Shown in pieces: positions 52,408-61,447 of a stretch of DNA of 64,000 nucleotides. The position numbers were made by a program, and so were the translations under genes. The DNA lies in NCBI RefSeq assembly GCF_002258785.1, contig NZ_NOYI01000006.1:1-64000 (forward strand), written 5' to 3'. This stretch comes from Rhodococcus sp. 06-235-1A. GTDB lineage: Bacteria > Actinomycetota > Actinomycetes > Mycobacteriales > Mycobacteriaceae. The notes under the pieces are model-generated. The model had not been told where the DNA came from and ran no database searches. It was given only the letters and a program-made list of their open reading frames with translations. The stretch's first letter is position 1; every line of letters begins with the position of its first letter.

Positions 52408-53433
52408 CTACAGGCCGATGTCGTCGGCGGTGTTCACCGCACGGGTGACGATGTCGTCGATGAGAGTGGTGGTCGGCCCGCCCGCAACGGCGCGGTTCCG
52501 CGAGTCCGCTTCCATTCGGCGCATGACTCCCTCGGCGATGATCGCGAGCTTCCACAGCGCCAGCACCTGCCAGAATCCGACATCCGATACATCGCGCCCG
52601 GTGTGCCCCGCATACGACTCGATCAGCTCGGCCCTGGTGGGGAAGCCCGGCAGGGTCGACGCCATGAACGGGCCCGCGACGCCGTCGTCGGCTTGCGGCC
52701 AGTAGGCCAGCAGTCCGCCGAGGTCTGCCAGTGGATCTCCGAGTGTGCACAGTTCCCAGTCGACCACCGCCGCGACCCGACCGTCGTCGCGGGTGGTGAT
52801 GACGTTGCTCAGGTGGAAATCGCCGTGCACCAAGGTCACTTCGTGCTGCTGCGGAATGCCGGCAGCCAGTCGTGTTGCGAGAGAGTCGATACCGGGGATC
52901 TCGCGAGTGCGCGAGGACTCCCACTGTTTGGTCCAGCGGGCGAGTTGACGAGCGGCATAGGGCTTGTGGCTGGCCAGGTCGGCGAGACCGGAAGCATCGA
53001 GATCGACGCGGTGGATGTCGGCGAGCGCTACGGTCAGACCGAGCCCGACTCGGCGACGGTGGTCGGTGTCGAGTTGCTCGGCTGCGGCGACCGAATCGAC
53101 CACAACGCCGTCCACGAAACTCATCAGTACCAGAGGGACATCGGAGATCGACGGATCCTCGGTCAGCGCAATCATGTCGGGAACCGGCACTGCAGTGTTC
53201 TGTAGCGCCGACAGAATTCGATGTTCACGCACCACGTCGTGGGCAGAGGCCAGCAAGTGCCCGAGCGGCGGGCGACGAAGCACCCAGACACCAGCGTCGG
53301 CGTCGCGCACCTCGTAGGTGAGATTCGACTGCCCGTTACCGATTCGCCGGAAGGTCACCGGGGTTGCTGCGCCGATTCCCAATCCTGCGATCCAGGTCGA
53401 CACCGCATCTTCGTCCAGCCCCACTGCGCCCAT
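52408..53433 (-). CDS. APH-fold phosphotransferase family protein
   Basis: A 341-residue kinase-like protein. The ATP-binding N-lobe begins GNGQSNLTYEV, and the catalytic loop is HGDFHLSNVI followed by the metal site DWELCTLGDPLADLG. Similar proteins are annotated as aminoglycoside phosphotransferases or ACAD10/11-type acyl-CoA kinases; the latter group is typical of actinobacteria, and no resistance role is implied. A GAGGG ribosome-binding site precedes the ATG by about 7 nt. Confidence 0.88.
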   Translation of the reverse strand: MGAVGLDEDAVSTWIAGLGIGAATPVTFRRIGNGQSNLTYEVRDADAGVWVLRRPPLGHLLASAHDVVREHRILSALQNTAVPVPDMIALTEDPSISDVPLVLMSFVDGVVVDSVAAAEQLDTDHRRRVGLGLTVALADIHRVDLDASGLADLASHKPYAARQLARWTKQWESSRTREIPGIDSLATRLAAGIPQQHEVTLVHGDFHLSNVITTRDDGRVAAVVDWELCTLGDPLADLGGLLAYWPQADDGVAGPFMASTLPGFPTRAELIESYAGHTGRDVSDVGFWQVLALWKLAIIAEGVMRRMEADSRNRAVAGGPTTTLIDDIVTRAVNTADDIGL

Positions 53434-53546
53434 CCAGTACCCTCACTTCGCTGTGCGACATACGACTGTCGGCTCCCGTAGTCGGAGTCGATCGATCGTA
53501 TCGAAGCGAAGCACGCTCGGGTGTCGAGACACCGCGAGGGCAGGAG

Positions 53547-53873
53547 TCAGCTGGCGCGACCGAAGGCAGAGATCAGTGCCGGAGTGGCGATCGCAGCAGC
53601 AGGCGCGGAAGCTCCGTGACGCCTGACCGCGATCTCGTCCACCTCGCCGACCAGCAACGCAACCAGTGCGTCCGGCTCCGCCGCCCAGACCGACGAAATG
53701 TTGCTCACCTCGGCTGGAGCGAAGAGTCCGCTTGCGGCGAGCGCACCGATCCACTCGGCTACCGCATCCACGGTGGGCTCGGGCATGATGGATCGATCGA
53801 GGGAGTCCGATTGGAACTCGTTGCAAAAGAACGCGCGGACCATATCGAGCTGTCCCTGAGACATTGCGGTCAT
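53547..53873 (-). CDS. Small protein of unrecognised family (paralog A)
   Basis: A 108-residue acidic helical protein. I do not recognise a domain. The central stretch (EWIGALAASGLFAPAEVSNI, then SVWAAEPDALVALL) aligns clearly with a second protein at 59451-59762 (DDWVQALTQSGLFERAAVSQ), so the two form a paralogous family. A GGAG ribosome-binding site lies 6 nt before the ATG. No enzymatic motif is visible. Confidence 0.78.
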   Translation of the reverse strand: MTAMSQGQLDMVRAFFCNEFQSDSLDRSIMPEPTVDAVAEWIGALAASGLFAPAEVSNISSVWAAEPDALVALLVGEVDEIAVRRHGASAPAAAIATPALISAFGRAS

Positions 53874-54464
53874 GTTCTTCTCCTTCGAGTTTTCGGCGTC
53901 CGTATGTGTTGGATACCCGTCTTCGACAGGCTCCGACGGGTTCTGTGGACCGTTTTCAGATCGTTATCGAACTGAATGTAACGACGGAACACGGTTTTCC
54001 GATGCGGCTGAAACTACGCCCTTTTCGACGGTCTCGCCCGGGGTGAACTGTCTAATGTGACTATCGTCACACACTTTTACCCATCCAATCAACGACTTGC
54101 AACGAAGTCATAGTTCGCTTTACGAAATGCTGTGATCAGGAACAATAAGCGGGCAAATGCCCAGCTAGGCGACCCAGAGGTCCAGCGGACACGACGTCCA
54201 CCCATCCGGAAACGGACATCGGCGGTCCGCAGCACTCGCGCCTGCTTCGGGTCGCGAGACTGCAGCGAGGCGTAAAACATTCTCGACGCCCGAATTACTG
54301 CAGTTTTTCCAGATGCCCGCAACTTGACAGTAGAGCTGCCCTGCTACTCCCGCCACGAGCCCGTGCGGGGCTCTTCCGTGATCGCACCGTTACCGAGGAA
54401 ACCATCAGCGAGTTCCCAACATCCTCACATCGATCGCTCAGCTGCATCGGGCACTGTGACGGTC
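53874..54464. promoter_or_regulatory. Gene-free region with CRP/GlxR box
   Basis: This 591-bp stretch separates a minus-strand small gene from a plus-strand membrane protein. It is visibly more AT-rich than its surroundings (for example TTTACGAAATGCTGTG). Besides the CRP/GlxR palindrome at 54056-54071 and a TTGACA at 54324-54329, I find no convincing gene, RNA or repeat. Short readings in both strands lack codon bias. Confidence 0.45.
54056..54071. promoter_or_regulatory. CRP/GlxR-type binding site
   Basis: TGTGA-CTATCG-TCACA is a perfect match to the TGTGA-N6-TCACA consensus of CRP/GlxR/Cmr regulators. It lies about 185 bp upstream of the small minus-strand gene and about 400 bp upstream of the membrane protein. 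Direction of control is not decidable. Confidence 0.65.
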
Positions 54465-55175
54465 ATGCCACCATCAAGTCTCGACAGCGGCCCGATGCGA
54501 CGAACTCGTGATACCGAGACGACCACGGTGCCAGGAAGGAGCTCGGCCCGCCCACGCAAGAATGCAATCGTCGCGCGGGTGGCAGTCTCGGGTTCGTTCG
54601 CGATCGCGCTGTCGGTGTTGCTGATATCGGCACCGCACGCGCCGTCGGTGCCCGCCGAGGAAACCCCCGCCGTCGCACTGGCGGGCGTCGCGCTCGACGC
54701 GATCGACGTGACCACTGTGCTGACCGCTGTCGCTGTCCTCGCCGTCGTCGCGCTGCTGCGCAAACTGCCGTACGGAATCGGGGTGGTGATCGCCTGCACG
54801 ATCGGGGCCGTCGTCACCGGTGAGCTCGTCCGTGAGCTCGCAGGATCGTCCGTGTCGCCCGAGGACCTTCCGTTCGGCCAGCTCGTCGCCGTGGGGGCGC
54901 TGCTCGGTGCTGCATCCATGGTGGCCTCGACTTCGTGGCGGCCCGTCGTCCTCGGCTTGGGAACGGTCGCAACGCTCGCGGTGGCCGCATCCGCCCTGGC
55001 AGTCGGTTCCGCGTCGATCGCCGGGCTCGCGGGCGCGCTGATGGTTTCCTTCGTGTGGTGGCCTGCGTGCTCGATCGTCATGCTCTACTCCCCCGAAGCC
55101 GCTGCCCGTGAGGCCCACAACCCGCTCGATACCGCGGCACTCGCCGTTCAACGCAAGATGGGGCGCTCCCGTTGA
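54465..55175 (+). CDS. Hypothetical membrane protein with about six helices
   Basis: A 236-residue protein I do not recognise. After a basic, disordered N-terminus (~1-30) it has about six hydrophobic segments (for example VAVSGSFAIALSVLLIS, VVIACTIGAVVTGELV, VVLGLGTVATLAVAAS). The ATG at 54465 follows a CACTGT hexamer by 7 nt. The perfect hairpin at its 3' end overlaps its stop codon. Confidence 0.72.
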   Translation: MPPSSLDSGPMRRTRDTETTTVPGRSSARPRKNAIVARVAVSGSFAIALSVLLISAPHAPSVPAEETPAVALAGVALDAIDVTTVLTAVAVLAVVALLRKLPYGIGVVIACTIGAVVTGELVRELAGSSVSPEDLPFGQLVAVGALLGAASMVASTSWRPVVLGLGTVATLAVAASALAVGSASIAGLAGALMVSFVWWPACSIVMLYSPEAAAREAHNPLDTAALAVQRKMGRSR

Positions 55176-55193
55176 CATCGGGAGCGCCCCATC
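55157..55193. terminator. Hairpin terminator overlapping a stop codon
   Basis: A perfect 15-bp stem (55157-55171 with 55179-55193, 7-nt loop) contains the TGA stop of the plus-strand membrane protein in its loop, and lies 23 bp beyond the convergent pntB stop. No T-tract on either side; it is probably a bidirectional I-shaped terminator. Confidence 0.75.
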
Positions 55194-55215
55194 GGGCATT
55201 GCTACGAGGTCGTGA

Positions 55216-56637
55216 CTAGAGAGCTTTGAGCTCCTCGGTCACCTCGGATACCGACTTCTTCGCGTCACCGAACAGCATCGACGTGCCCTCGGCGAAGAAC
55301 AGTGGGTTCTCGATGCCTGCGAAGCCCGAGGACATGGATCGCTTGAGCACGATGACCGACTTCGACTGATCGACGTTGAGAATCGGCATCCCGTGAATCG
55401 GACTCGACGGGTCGTTACGTGCCGCGGGGTTGGTCACGTCGTTCGCGCCGATGACCAGAGTGACGTCGGTCCGGGAGAACTCGTCGTTGATGTCGTCCAT
55501 TTCCTTCATCGCGTCGTACGCGACGTCGGCCTCGGCGAGCAGCACGTTCATGTGACCGGGCATGCGGCCAGCGACGGGGTGAATGGCGTACTTGACCTCG
55601 ACGCCCTTCGATTCGAGCAACTTGGCCATGTCCTTGACCGCGTGCTGCGCCTGCGCAACAGCCAGCCCGTAGCCGGGTACGACGATGACCTGGTTGGCGT
55701 AGGCCATCTGGATCGCCGCGTCGGCTGCGGACGTGGCCTTCGCCGTTCCGCCGCCTGCACCAGCGGGACCGGCAGCAGCGTCGCCGCCGCCGAATCCACC
55801 GGCGACGATTGCCGGAATGGAACGGTTCATGGCCTTGGCCATGAGATTGGTCAGGATCGTGCCGGACGCGCCGACGATCATGCCCGCGACGATCATCGCC
55901 GTGTTGTTCAGCGCCAGGCCTGCTGCAGCAGCGGACAGACCCGTGAGTGCGTTCAGCAGTGAGATCACCACCGGCATGTCGGCACCGCCGATGGGCAGCA
56001 CCACCGTGAGACCGAGGATGCCTGCGAGTACGAGAACCGCAACGATCCACCACTGCGACACTCCGCCGCCCGGGGTGGCGTTGATGCCGATGACCACCGC
56101 AGCGGCAACCGCACCGATGAGCAGCAGAGCGTTGAGCGGCTGCTGCAACTTGCCGATCGTGATGGGCGAGCCGGGCAGGGTCTCCTGCAGCTTGAGGAAC
56201 GCGATCAGCGAGCCCCAGAACGAGATCGAGCCGATGATCGCCGCGAACAGCGAACCGATGACGATGTGCACCGTCGGCGATTCACCGTGGTTGAAGTTCG
56301 AGAACCCGGACGTGTCGAGGAACTCCGCCCATGCGATCAGTGCGACCGTACCGCCGCCGACGCCGTTGAACAGAGCCACCAGCTGCGGCATCGCGGTCAT
56401 CTTGACCCGACGCGCAGGCGGAATTCCGAGAGCGACGCCGACGACGAGTCCGACGATGATCAGGATCCAGTTTCCGGTGTCGCGGATGGAGATCAGCGTG
56501 GCCACGACGGCGACGAACATGCCGACCGCGGCGATCTGGTTGCCGCGCACGGCGGTCTTCGGGCCGGTCAGACCCATCAGACCGTAGATGAACATGCCGA
56601 AGGCAACGATGTAGAGAATGTTGACGAGATTGTCCAT
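55216..56637 (-). CDS. pntB: NAD(P) transhydrogenase beta subunit
   Basis: A 473-residue integral membrane subunit with about nine transmembrane helices and a C-terminal NADP(H) domain (~300-473, containing VPGYGLAVAQAQHAVKDM). It translocates protons while moving hydride between NADH and NADP+. It shares one base with the preceding gene's stop. Confidence 0.96.
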   Translation of the reverse strand: MDNLVNILYIVAFGMFIYGLMGLTGPKTAVRGNQIAAVGMFVAVVATLISIRDTGNWILIIVGLVVGVALGIPPARRVKMTAMPQLVALFNGVGGGTVALIAWAEFLDTSGFSNFNHGESPTVHIVIGSLFAAIIGSISFWGSLIAFLKLQETLPGSPITIGKLQQPLNALLLIGAVAAAVVIGINATPGGGVSQWWIVAVLVLAGILGLTVVLPIGGADMPVVISLLNALTGLSAAAAGLALNNTAMIVAGMIVGASGTILTNLMAKAMNRSIPAIVAGGFGGGDAAAGPAGAGGGTAKATSAADAAIQMAYANQVIVVPGYGLAVAQAQHAVKDMAKLLESKGVEVKYAIHPVAGRMPGHMNVLLAEADVAYDAMKEMDDINDEFSRTDVTLVIGANDVTNPAARNDPSSPIHGMPILNVDQSKSVIVLKRSMSSGFAGIENPLFFAEGTSMLFGDAKKSVSEVTEELKAL

Positions 56638-56960
56638 CAGGAGTCAGCACCCTTCGTGGCCTTGGCAGGAACGGGCTTGGACTTGAACATGCCGAGCATG
56701 CGGTCGGTGACCACGAATCCACCGATGACGTTGACCGTTCCGAAGACCAGCGCGACGAACAGAATGACCTGCAGGCCGATCGAGGGGTCCTCGACCTTGC
56801 CGAGGACGACCAGAGCACCGAGCACGACGATGCCGTGGATGGCGTTGGTTCCCGACATCAGCGGGGTGTGCAAGGTGTTGGGCACCTTGGAGATCACGGC
56901 GAAGCCGACGAACCCGGACAGCACCAGGATCGCGATGTTCGCGAGCAGCGGGGTGTACAT
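56637..56960 (-). CDS. pntAB: NAD(P) transhydrogenase alpha-2 subunit (membrane part)
   Basis: A 107-residue membrane subunit with three to four helices (PLLANIAILVLSGFVGFAV), corresponding to the C-terminal membrane part of E. coli PntA. Its presence as a separate gene defines the three-subunit transhydrogenase typical of actinobacteria and rhizobia. Start overlaps the preceding stop. Confidence 0.94.
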   Translation of the reverse strand: MYTPLLANIAILVLSGFVGFAVISKVPNTLHTPLMSGTNAIHGIVVLGALVVLGKVEDPSIGLQVILFVALVFGTVNVIGGFVVTDRMLGMFKSKPVPAKATKGADS

Positions 56961-58078
56961 CAGTTCTCCTTCTCACGTGTCACGCAGGCACCGGCGAGAA
57001 CCTCGTCCGAGAAATCGGGGGCGAGTTTGCCGTCGACCAACATGAGTTCGAGCAATGCCGAGATGTTCTTCGAGTACAGCTCGCTGGCGTGCTCGGGCAT
57101 CGAGGCGGGGAGGTTCAGCGGGGAGCAGATGGTGACGTCGTGCTTGACGACGGTTTGGCCTGGCTCGGTGAGTTCGCAGTTTCCGCCGGTCTCGCCCGCG
57201 AGGTCGACCACGACGCTGCCGGGCTTCATTCCCTCGACAGCCGCGGCCGTGACCAGTCTCGGTGCGGGGCGGCCGGGCACCAGGGCGGTCGTGATGACCA
57301 CGTCGAAGCCCTTGATGGCCTCTTCGAGTGCCTTCTGCTGCTGCACGCGCTCGTCTTCGGTGAGCTCACGCGCGTAACCACCCTCACCGGCTGCGTCGAT
57401 CCCCAGATCCAGCCACTGTGCACCGACGGAGCGAACCTGATCGGCAACCTCCGGACGCACGTCGTACCCGGTGGGGCGGCCGCCGAGACGCTTCGCGGTG
57501 GCCAGAGCCTGCAGACCCGCCACTCCGACGCCGAGTACCAGTACGGTCGCAGGCTTGACGGTGCCTGCAGCGGTGGTGAGCATCGGGAAGAACCGGGTCG
57601 ATTCCGACGCGGCCAAGAGCACAGCCTTGTAGCCCGCGACGTTGGCCTGGGACGACAACGCGTCCATCACCTGAGCGCGCGAGATCCGCGGGATGGCTTC
57701 CACAGCGAAGGCCTGCACCCCTGCCGCCTTCAGTGCGCCGATGCTGTTCTCCGCGTTGCGCGGGGCCAGGAAGCCGATGAGCGTCGAACCAGACGTCAGC
57801 TTGGCGATCTCGGCGTCGGACGGCGGCGCGACCTTGACGACGACGTCCGCCGACCATGGATCACCGATCGTGGCGCCGGCGGCAACGTACAGCTCGTCCG
57901 GAATCAGAGCGCCCAATCCGGCACCCGATTCCACGACGACCTCGACGCCCTTGCCCGTCAGGGAGGCAACGATCTTGGGCACCAGAGCGACACGACGCTC
58001 GCCCTCCCCCGATTCTCGAACCACACCGACGACCGTCGTGGATCCCGAACCCTTCTCCGTGCTCTGCGATGTATCCAA
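56960..58078 (-). CDS. pntAA: NAD(P) transhydrogenase alpha-1 subunit (NAD-binding)
   Basis: A 372-residue soluble subunit of the AlaDH/PNT family. The N-terminus [16 protein letters not shown] and the NAD-binding [18 protein letters not shown] are visible. The start is a TTG ([10 protein letters not shown]) preceded by GGAAGACGGAG; the reading before it has no protein character. First gene of the pnt operon. Confidence 0.93.
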   Translation of the reverse strand: MDTSQSTEKGSGSTTVVGVVRESGEGERRVALVPKIVASLTGKGVEVVVESGAGLGALIPDELYVAAGATIGDPWSADVVVKVAPPSDAEIAKLTSGSTLIGFLAPRNAENSIGALKAAGVQAFAVEAIPRISRAQVMDALSSQANVAGYKAVLLAASESTRFFPMLTTAAGTVKPATVLVLGVGVAGLQALATAKRLGGRPTGYDVRPEVADQVRSVGAQWLDLGIDAAGEGGYARELTEDERVQQQKALEEAIKGFDVVITTALVPGRPAPRLVTAAAVEGMKPGSVVVDLAGETGGNCELTEPGQTVVKHDVTICSPLNLPASMPEHASELYSKNISALLELMLVDGKLAPDFSDEVLAGACVTREKEN

Positions 58079-58318
58079 ATCTCCGTCTTCCTGCGTTGAA
58101 TGGTGTCCACGTATCGGCCAACGGCCCCGAGCCTGCGACGAGCGGACGAACCCATGCGACAAGGCACAAGGTCCCTGATAGTAGCCAGAGGAGACAGACC
58201 GCGGGTAGCCCGGAACACAGTCCGATTCGTTCTGAATCGAGTCCGTTTCGACATTCCTCGGCCACGGGAGAGCAATTGTGATGCACGCCATATGGGTCTA
58301 TCGGTGATGAACGGACCC

Positions 58319-58324
58319 TACAGT
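58319..58324 (+). promoter_or_regulatory. -10 element of a leaderless HIT-protein promoter
   Basis: TACAGT ends 7 nt before the GTG at 58332, and itself overlaps an earlier in-frame GTG at 58323. The spacing fits leaderless initiation and argues for the second GTG as the true start. Confidence 0.5.
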
Positions 58325-58331
58325 GACAACC

Positions 58332-58772
58332 GTGGAACCTTGCATCTTCTGTGCCATCGTCGCGGGTGACGCTCCCGCGCACCGCGTGTTCGAGAACGAC
58401 CATGCCGTCGCATTTCTCGACATTCGACCCATCACCCGTGGACACCTGCTCGTCGTTCCGCGCGACCACGCCACCGATTTGAACGCGACCCATCCGGACG
58501 CTGCCGCCGACGTCTTCCGCGTCGGGCACACCCTGGCGCGCGCAGTGCGGCACTCGGACCTGCGCGCCGACGGAGCCAATCTCGTGATCAACGACGGCAA
58601 GGCCGCGTTTCAGACGGTTTTCCATCTGCATCTGCACGTCGTTCCTCGCTGGCATCGGGATCGGCTGCGGTTCGCTACCGGGTTCGTGACGCGCCGCCTG
58701 CGTGAGCCCGATCGCGTGGCGGACGCCGTCCGAGTCGGGCTGACCCGACTGAACGGCGAACCGACGGCGTGA
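58332..58772 (+). CDS. HIT-family hydrolase
   Basis: A 146-residue histidine-triad protein. The triad is FHLHLHVVPRW near residue 101, and the N-terminal CIFC may bind zinc. HIT proteins hydrolyse nucleoside phosphoramidates or AMP-linked substrates. The GTG three codons in is preferred because of the -10 spacing. Its stop overlaps the peptidase E GTG (GTGA). Confidence 0.92.
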   Translation: MEPCIFCAIVAGDAPAHRVFENDHAVAFLDIRPITRGHLLVVPRDHATDLNATHPDAAADVFRVGHTLARAVRHSDLRADGANLVINDGKAAFQTVFHLHLHVVPRWHRDRLRFATGFVTRRLREPDRVADAVRVGLTRLNGEPTA

Positions 58773-59413
58773 AACTGTTCTTGTCGTCATACCGATTCGG
58801 CGGCCACTCCGATACTTTCGTCGAGCTCACCGGGCCGCCGTCCGATCTCGCTGTCATCGCCAACGCGTCGGACGCGTGGCCTGCTGCCGCTCGCGAATCC
58901 TCGCTTCGCAGCGAGTTCGGTCCACTGCGCGCTCTCGGATATCGGCCGGCCGAGGTGGATCTGCGCGAGTACGTGGGTCGGCCCGCCGCCGTCGAGCGCG
59001 CGCTCGACGGGTTCGGTGCGGTGTGGGTGCGCGGGGGCAATACCTTCGTGCTGCGCGCTCAGCTTGCTCGCTCTGGTGCGGACGAGATTCTGCGTGACCG
59101 AATTCGATCCGACTCCATCGTGTACGGCGGCTACAGCGCGGGTGCATGCGTGGCGGCACCGTCTCTGGTCGGAGTCGAGGACGCGGACGATCCCCGCGAG
59201 GTTCGTCCCACCACCGGAGTCGAGCCGGTGTGGAGCGGATTGGATCTGGTGGACTTCTCGATCATTCCGCACCTGAATTCCGTACTGGACGAGAATGATT
59301 CGGGTCGCACCACTCTGCAACGCCTACGCCGCGACGGCATCGCCTGTCGCGGCTTGACCGACGAACAGGCCATCGTCGTCGACGATTCGGGGACGCGATT
59401 GCTCGGCGGCTGA
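58769..59413 (+). CDS. Peptidase E (S51-family)
   Basis: A 214-residue serine peptidase-like protein. The nucleophile is in YGGYSAGACV near residue 119, and the His region is FSIIPHLNS near residue 166. S51 peptidases cleave Asp-Xaa dipeptides, but cyanophycinase-like relatives exist. Overlaps the HIT gene by 4 bases, so they are co-translated. Confidence 0.9.
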   Translation: MKLFLSSYRFGGHSDTFVELTGPPSDLAVIANASDAWPAAARESSLRSEFGPLRALGYRPAEVDLREYVGRPAAVERALDGFGAVWVRGGNTFVLRAQLARSGADEILRDRIRSDSIVYGGYSAGACVAAPSLVGVEDADDPREVRPTTGVEPVWSGLDLVDFSIIPHLNSVLDENDSGRTTLQRLRRDGIACRGLTDEQAIVVDDSGTRLLGG

Positions 59414-59450
59414 CCGTACTGGGTCGTCGAACGTGTCCATGGGGTGCCGA

Positions 59451-59762
59451 TCAGCCCAGGCGTGCCAGCGGAGCCAGCCGATCGAGGGATGACCATGCCA
59501 GCGCGCAACGCCGTGCGGTCATTTCGTCCGCGTCGAGTACCAGCATGTCGAACAACTCGCGGGGGGCCGCTCTCCACGAGTCTGCAATCTGCGACACCGC
59601 GGCCCGCTCGAACAGCCCGGACTGGGTGAGTGCCTGGACCCAATCGTCGATTTCGCCCCGGTGGATTCGCTCGATGGTGTCGTATTCGACTCCGCCACCC
59701 AGGAATTCGTACGAGAACATCGCCGCCACGTAGTTCCAGGAGTCACTTCCGGGATCGATCAT
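59451..59762 (-). CDS. Small protein of unrecognised family (paralog B)
   Basis: A 103-residue protein homologous to the one at 53547-53873: EIDDWVQALTQSGLFERAAV and QIADSWRAAPRELFDMLVLD line up with the same positions of paralog A. The N-terminus differs (SWNYVAAMFSYEFLGGGVEY). It has a strong GGAGG ribosome-binding site at about 8 nt. It is convergent with peptidase E and divergent from the FAD oxidase. Function unknown. Confidence 0.78.
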   Translation of the reverse strand: MIDPGSDSWNYVAAMFSYEFLGGGVEYDTIERIHRGEIDDWVQALTQSGLFERAAVSQIADSWRAAPRELFDMLVLDADEMTARRCALAWSSLDRLAPLARLG

Positions 59763-59867
59763 GGTGCAGCCTCCTTGTCGACTCGCGTCACATGGGGCGC
59801 GAGGTTCGCTGCGCTGGACGCTAGCGTGGCGAACTACAAGATTGCGTGTCGACGACGCATCGATCTG

Positions 59868-59890
59868 GTAACGCCTGAGGCTGGTGTTAC
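59868..59890. promoter_or_regulatory. Inverted repeat upstream of the FAD oxidase gene
   Basis: GTAACGCC (59868-59875) and GGTGTTAC (59883-59890) form an imperfect inverted repeat with a 7-bp spacer, about 105 bp upstream of the oxidase. It is of the type bound by GntR/FadR-like repressors. Symmetry only; no regulator gene is adjacent. Confidence 0.3.
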
Positions 59891-59994
59891 TGATGTGACT
59901 CGAAATACGCGACGGGATCCCTCGTCCATGCCTCATCCGAGGTCGTGACAGACTTGAGTGGCGACGGTCACATTTTCGACGTGAGGAGACCCGG

Positions 59995-61377
59995 ATGTCG
60001 GTGACGACCCATGCAGATGCCCGCCTGATCGAACTCGAATCCCTACTTCCTGCAGGTGCGGTGGTCACCGACCCGGACATCACCGAGGGCTACCGACGCG
60101 ACTGGGCAAAGGATCCCGACGCAGGTACCCCGCTTGCCGTCGTGCGCGCACAGTCCACCGACGACGTTCGAGCCGTCATGCGCTGGGCCACCGAACACGC
60201 CGTGGCCGTCGTCCCACGTGGTGCGGGATCGGGCCTGTCCGGCGGCGCGACTGCCGTCGACGGCGGAATCGTGCTCACCACCGAGTTGATGCGAGGGATC
60301 ACCGTCGATCCGGTGACCCGCATCGCCGTCGTACAACCAGGACTGCTCAACGCCGAGGTCAAAAAGGCGGTCGCCGAACACGGCCTCTGGTACCCACCGG
60401 ATCCGTCGTCGTTCGAGATGTGTTCCATCGGAGGCAACGCGGCCACCAACGCGGGCGGCCTGTGCTGCGTCAAGTACGGCGTCACCACCGACTACGTTCT
60501 CGGGCTCGAGGTCGTCCTGGCCGACGGAACTGCCGTCCGGCTCGGCGGGCCGCGCCTGAAAGATGTTGCGGGGCTGTCTCTTGCGAAGTTGTTCGTCGGA
60601 TCGGAGGGCACTCTGGGCATCATCACCGAGATCACACTGCGGTTGATCCCGGCACAACCTCCCGCCAGCACGGTGGTCGCGTCGTTCGCATCGGTGCACG
60701 ACGCCACGGCCGCAATTCTGGCCATCACCCGAACGCTGCGGCCGTCCATGCTCGAATTCATGGACCGCGTGTCCATCGGTGCCGTCGAGGACGCCATGAA
60801 CATGGGACTCGATCGCGAGGCGGCGGCAATGCTCATCGCCCGGTCCGACTCCCCCGGGGCCGACCGAGGCCGGGAAATCGAGATCATGGCCGCCGCATGC
60901 ACCGAGGCCGGTTCCTCGGACGTGTTCACCACCGACGACCCAGACGAGGGCGAGGCCTTCGCTGCCGCCAGGCGATTCGCCATCCCCGCGGTCGAACGAC
61001 TCGGCAGCCTGCTGCTAGAGGACGTCGGCGTTCCACTGCCCGCGCTCCCCGCCCTGGTCGACGGAATCGCCGACCTGTCCGCGAAATACGACGTACTGGT
61101 TGCCGTCATCGCGCACGCCGGCGACGGCAACACCCACCCGCTGATCGTCTTCGACCCCGAGGACGCCGACATGACCCGTCGCGCCAACGTCGCATTCGGA
61201 GCGATCATGGATCTGGCAATCTCGTTGGGCGGCACCATCACCGGTGAACACGGAGTCGGTCGCCTCAAGAAGGCCTGGCTCCCCGATCAAGTCGGTGAGG
61301 ACGTGATGGAGCTGACCCGCCGCATCAAGACCGCTCTCGACCCAGCGGGCATTCTCAATCCCGGTGCCGTGATCTGA
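59995..61377 (+). CDS. FAD-linked oxidase (GlcD/D-lactate dehydrogenase family)
   Basis: A 460-residue flavoprotein. The PP-loop PRGAGSGLSGGA near residue 75 and the C-terminal GTITGEHGVGRLK motif near 412 place it with glycolate/D-2-hydroxyacid dehydrogenases. No partner Fe-S subunit is adjacent, so it is probably a soluble single-subunit D-2-hydroxyacid oxidase or dehydrogenase. A GAGGAG ribosome-binding site precedes the ATG. Confidence 0.92.
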   Translation: MSVTTHADARLIELESLLPAGAVVTDPDITEGYRRDWAKDPDAGTPLAVVRAQSTDDVRAVMRWATEHAVAVVPRGAGSGLSGGATAVDGGIVLTTELMRGITVDPVTRIAVVQPGLLNAEVKKAVAEHGLWYPPDPSSFEMCSIGGNAATNAGGLCCVKYGVTTDYVLGLEVVLADGTAVRLGGPRLKDVAGLSLAKLFVGSEGTLGIITEITLRLIPAQPPASTVVASFASVHDATAAILAITRTLRPSMLEFMDRVSIGAVEDAMNMGLDREAAAMLIARSDSPGADRGREIEIMAAACTEAGSSDVFTTDDPDEGEAFAAARRFAIPAVERLGSLLLEDVGVPLPALPALVDGIADLSAKYDVLVAVIAHAGDGNTHPLIVFDPEDADMTRRANVAFGAIMDLAISLGGTITGEHGVGRLKKAWLPDQVGEDVMELTRRIKTALDPAGILNPGAVI

Positions 61378-61447
61378 GCAGAGCGGCTGGTGCCGCACGT
61401 GCGTGCAACTTCGTAGCTGGGGTCGAATTTACGCTCACGACCCCGAG

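Noticed and set aside
52408..53433. APH-like gene as an antibiotic-resistance determinant
   Set aside because: The sequence fits the acyl-CoA-associated APH subgroup common in actinobacteria, and no resistance or mobile context exists.
54089..54322. Possible small minus-strand gene (77 codons) in the gene-free region
   Set aside because: It needs a TTG start, has no clear ribosome-binding site, uses codons without the usual GC bias at third positions, and shows no recognisable domain.
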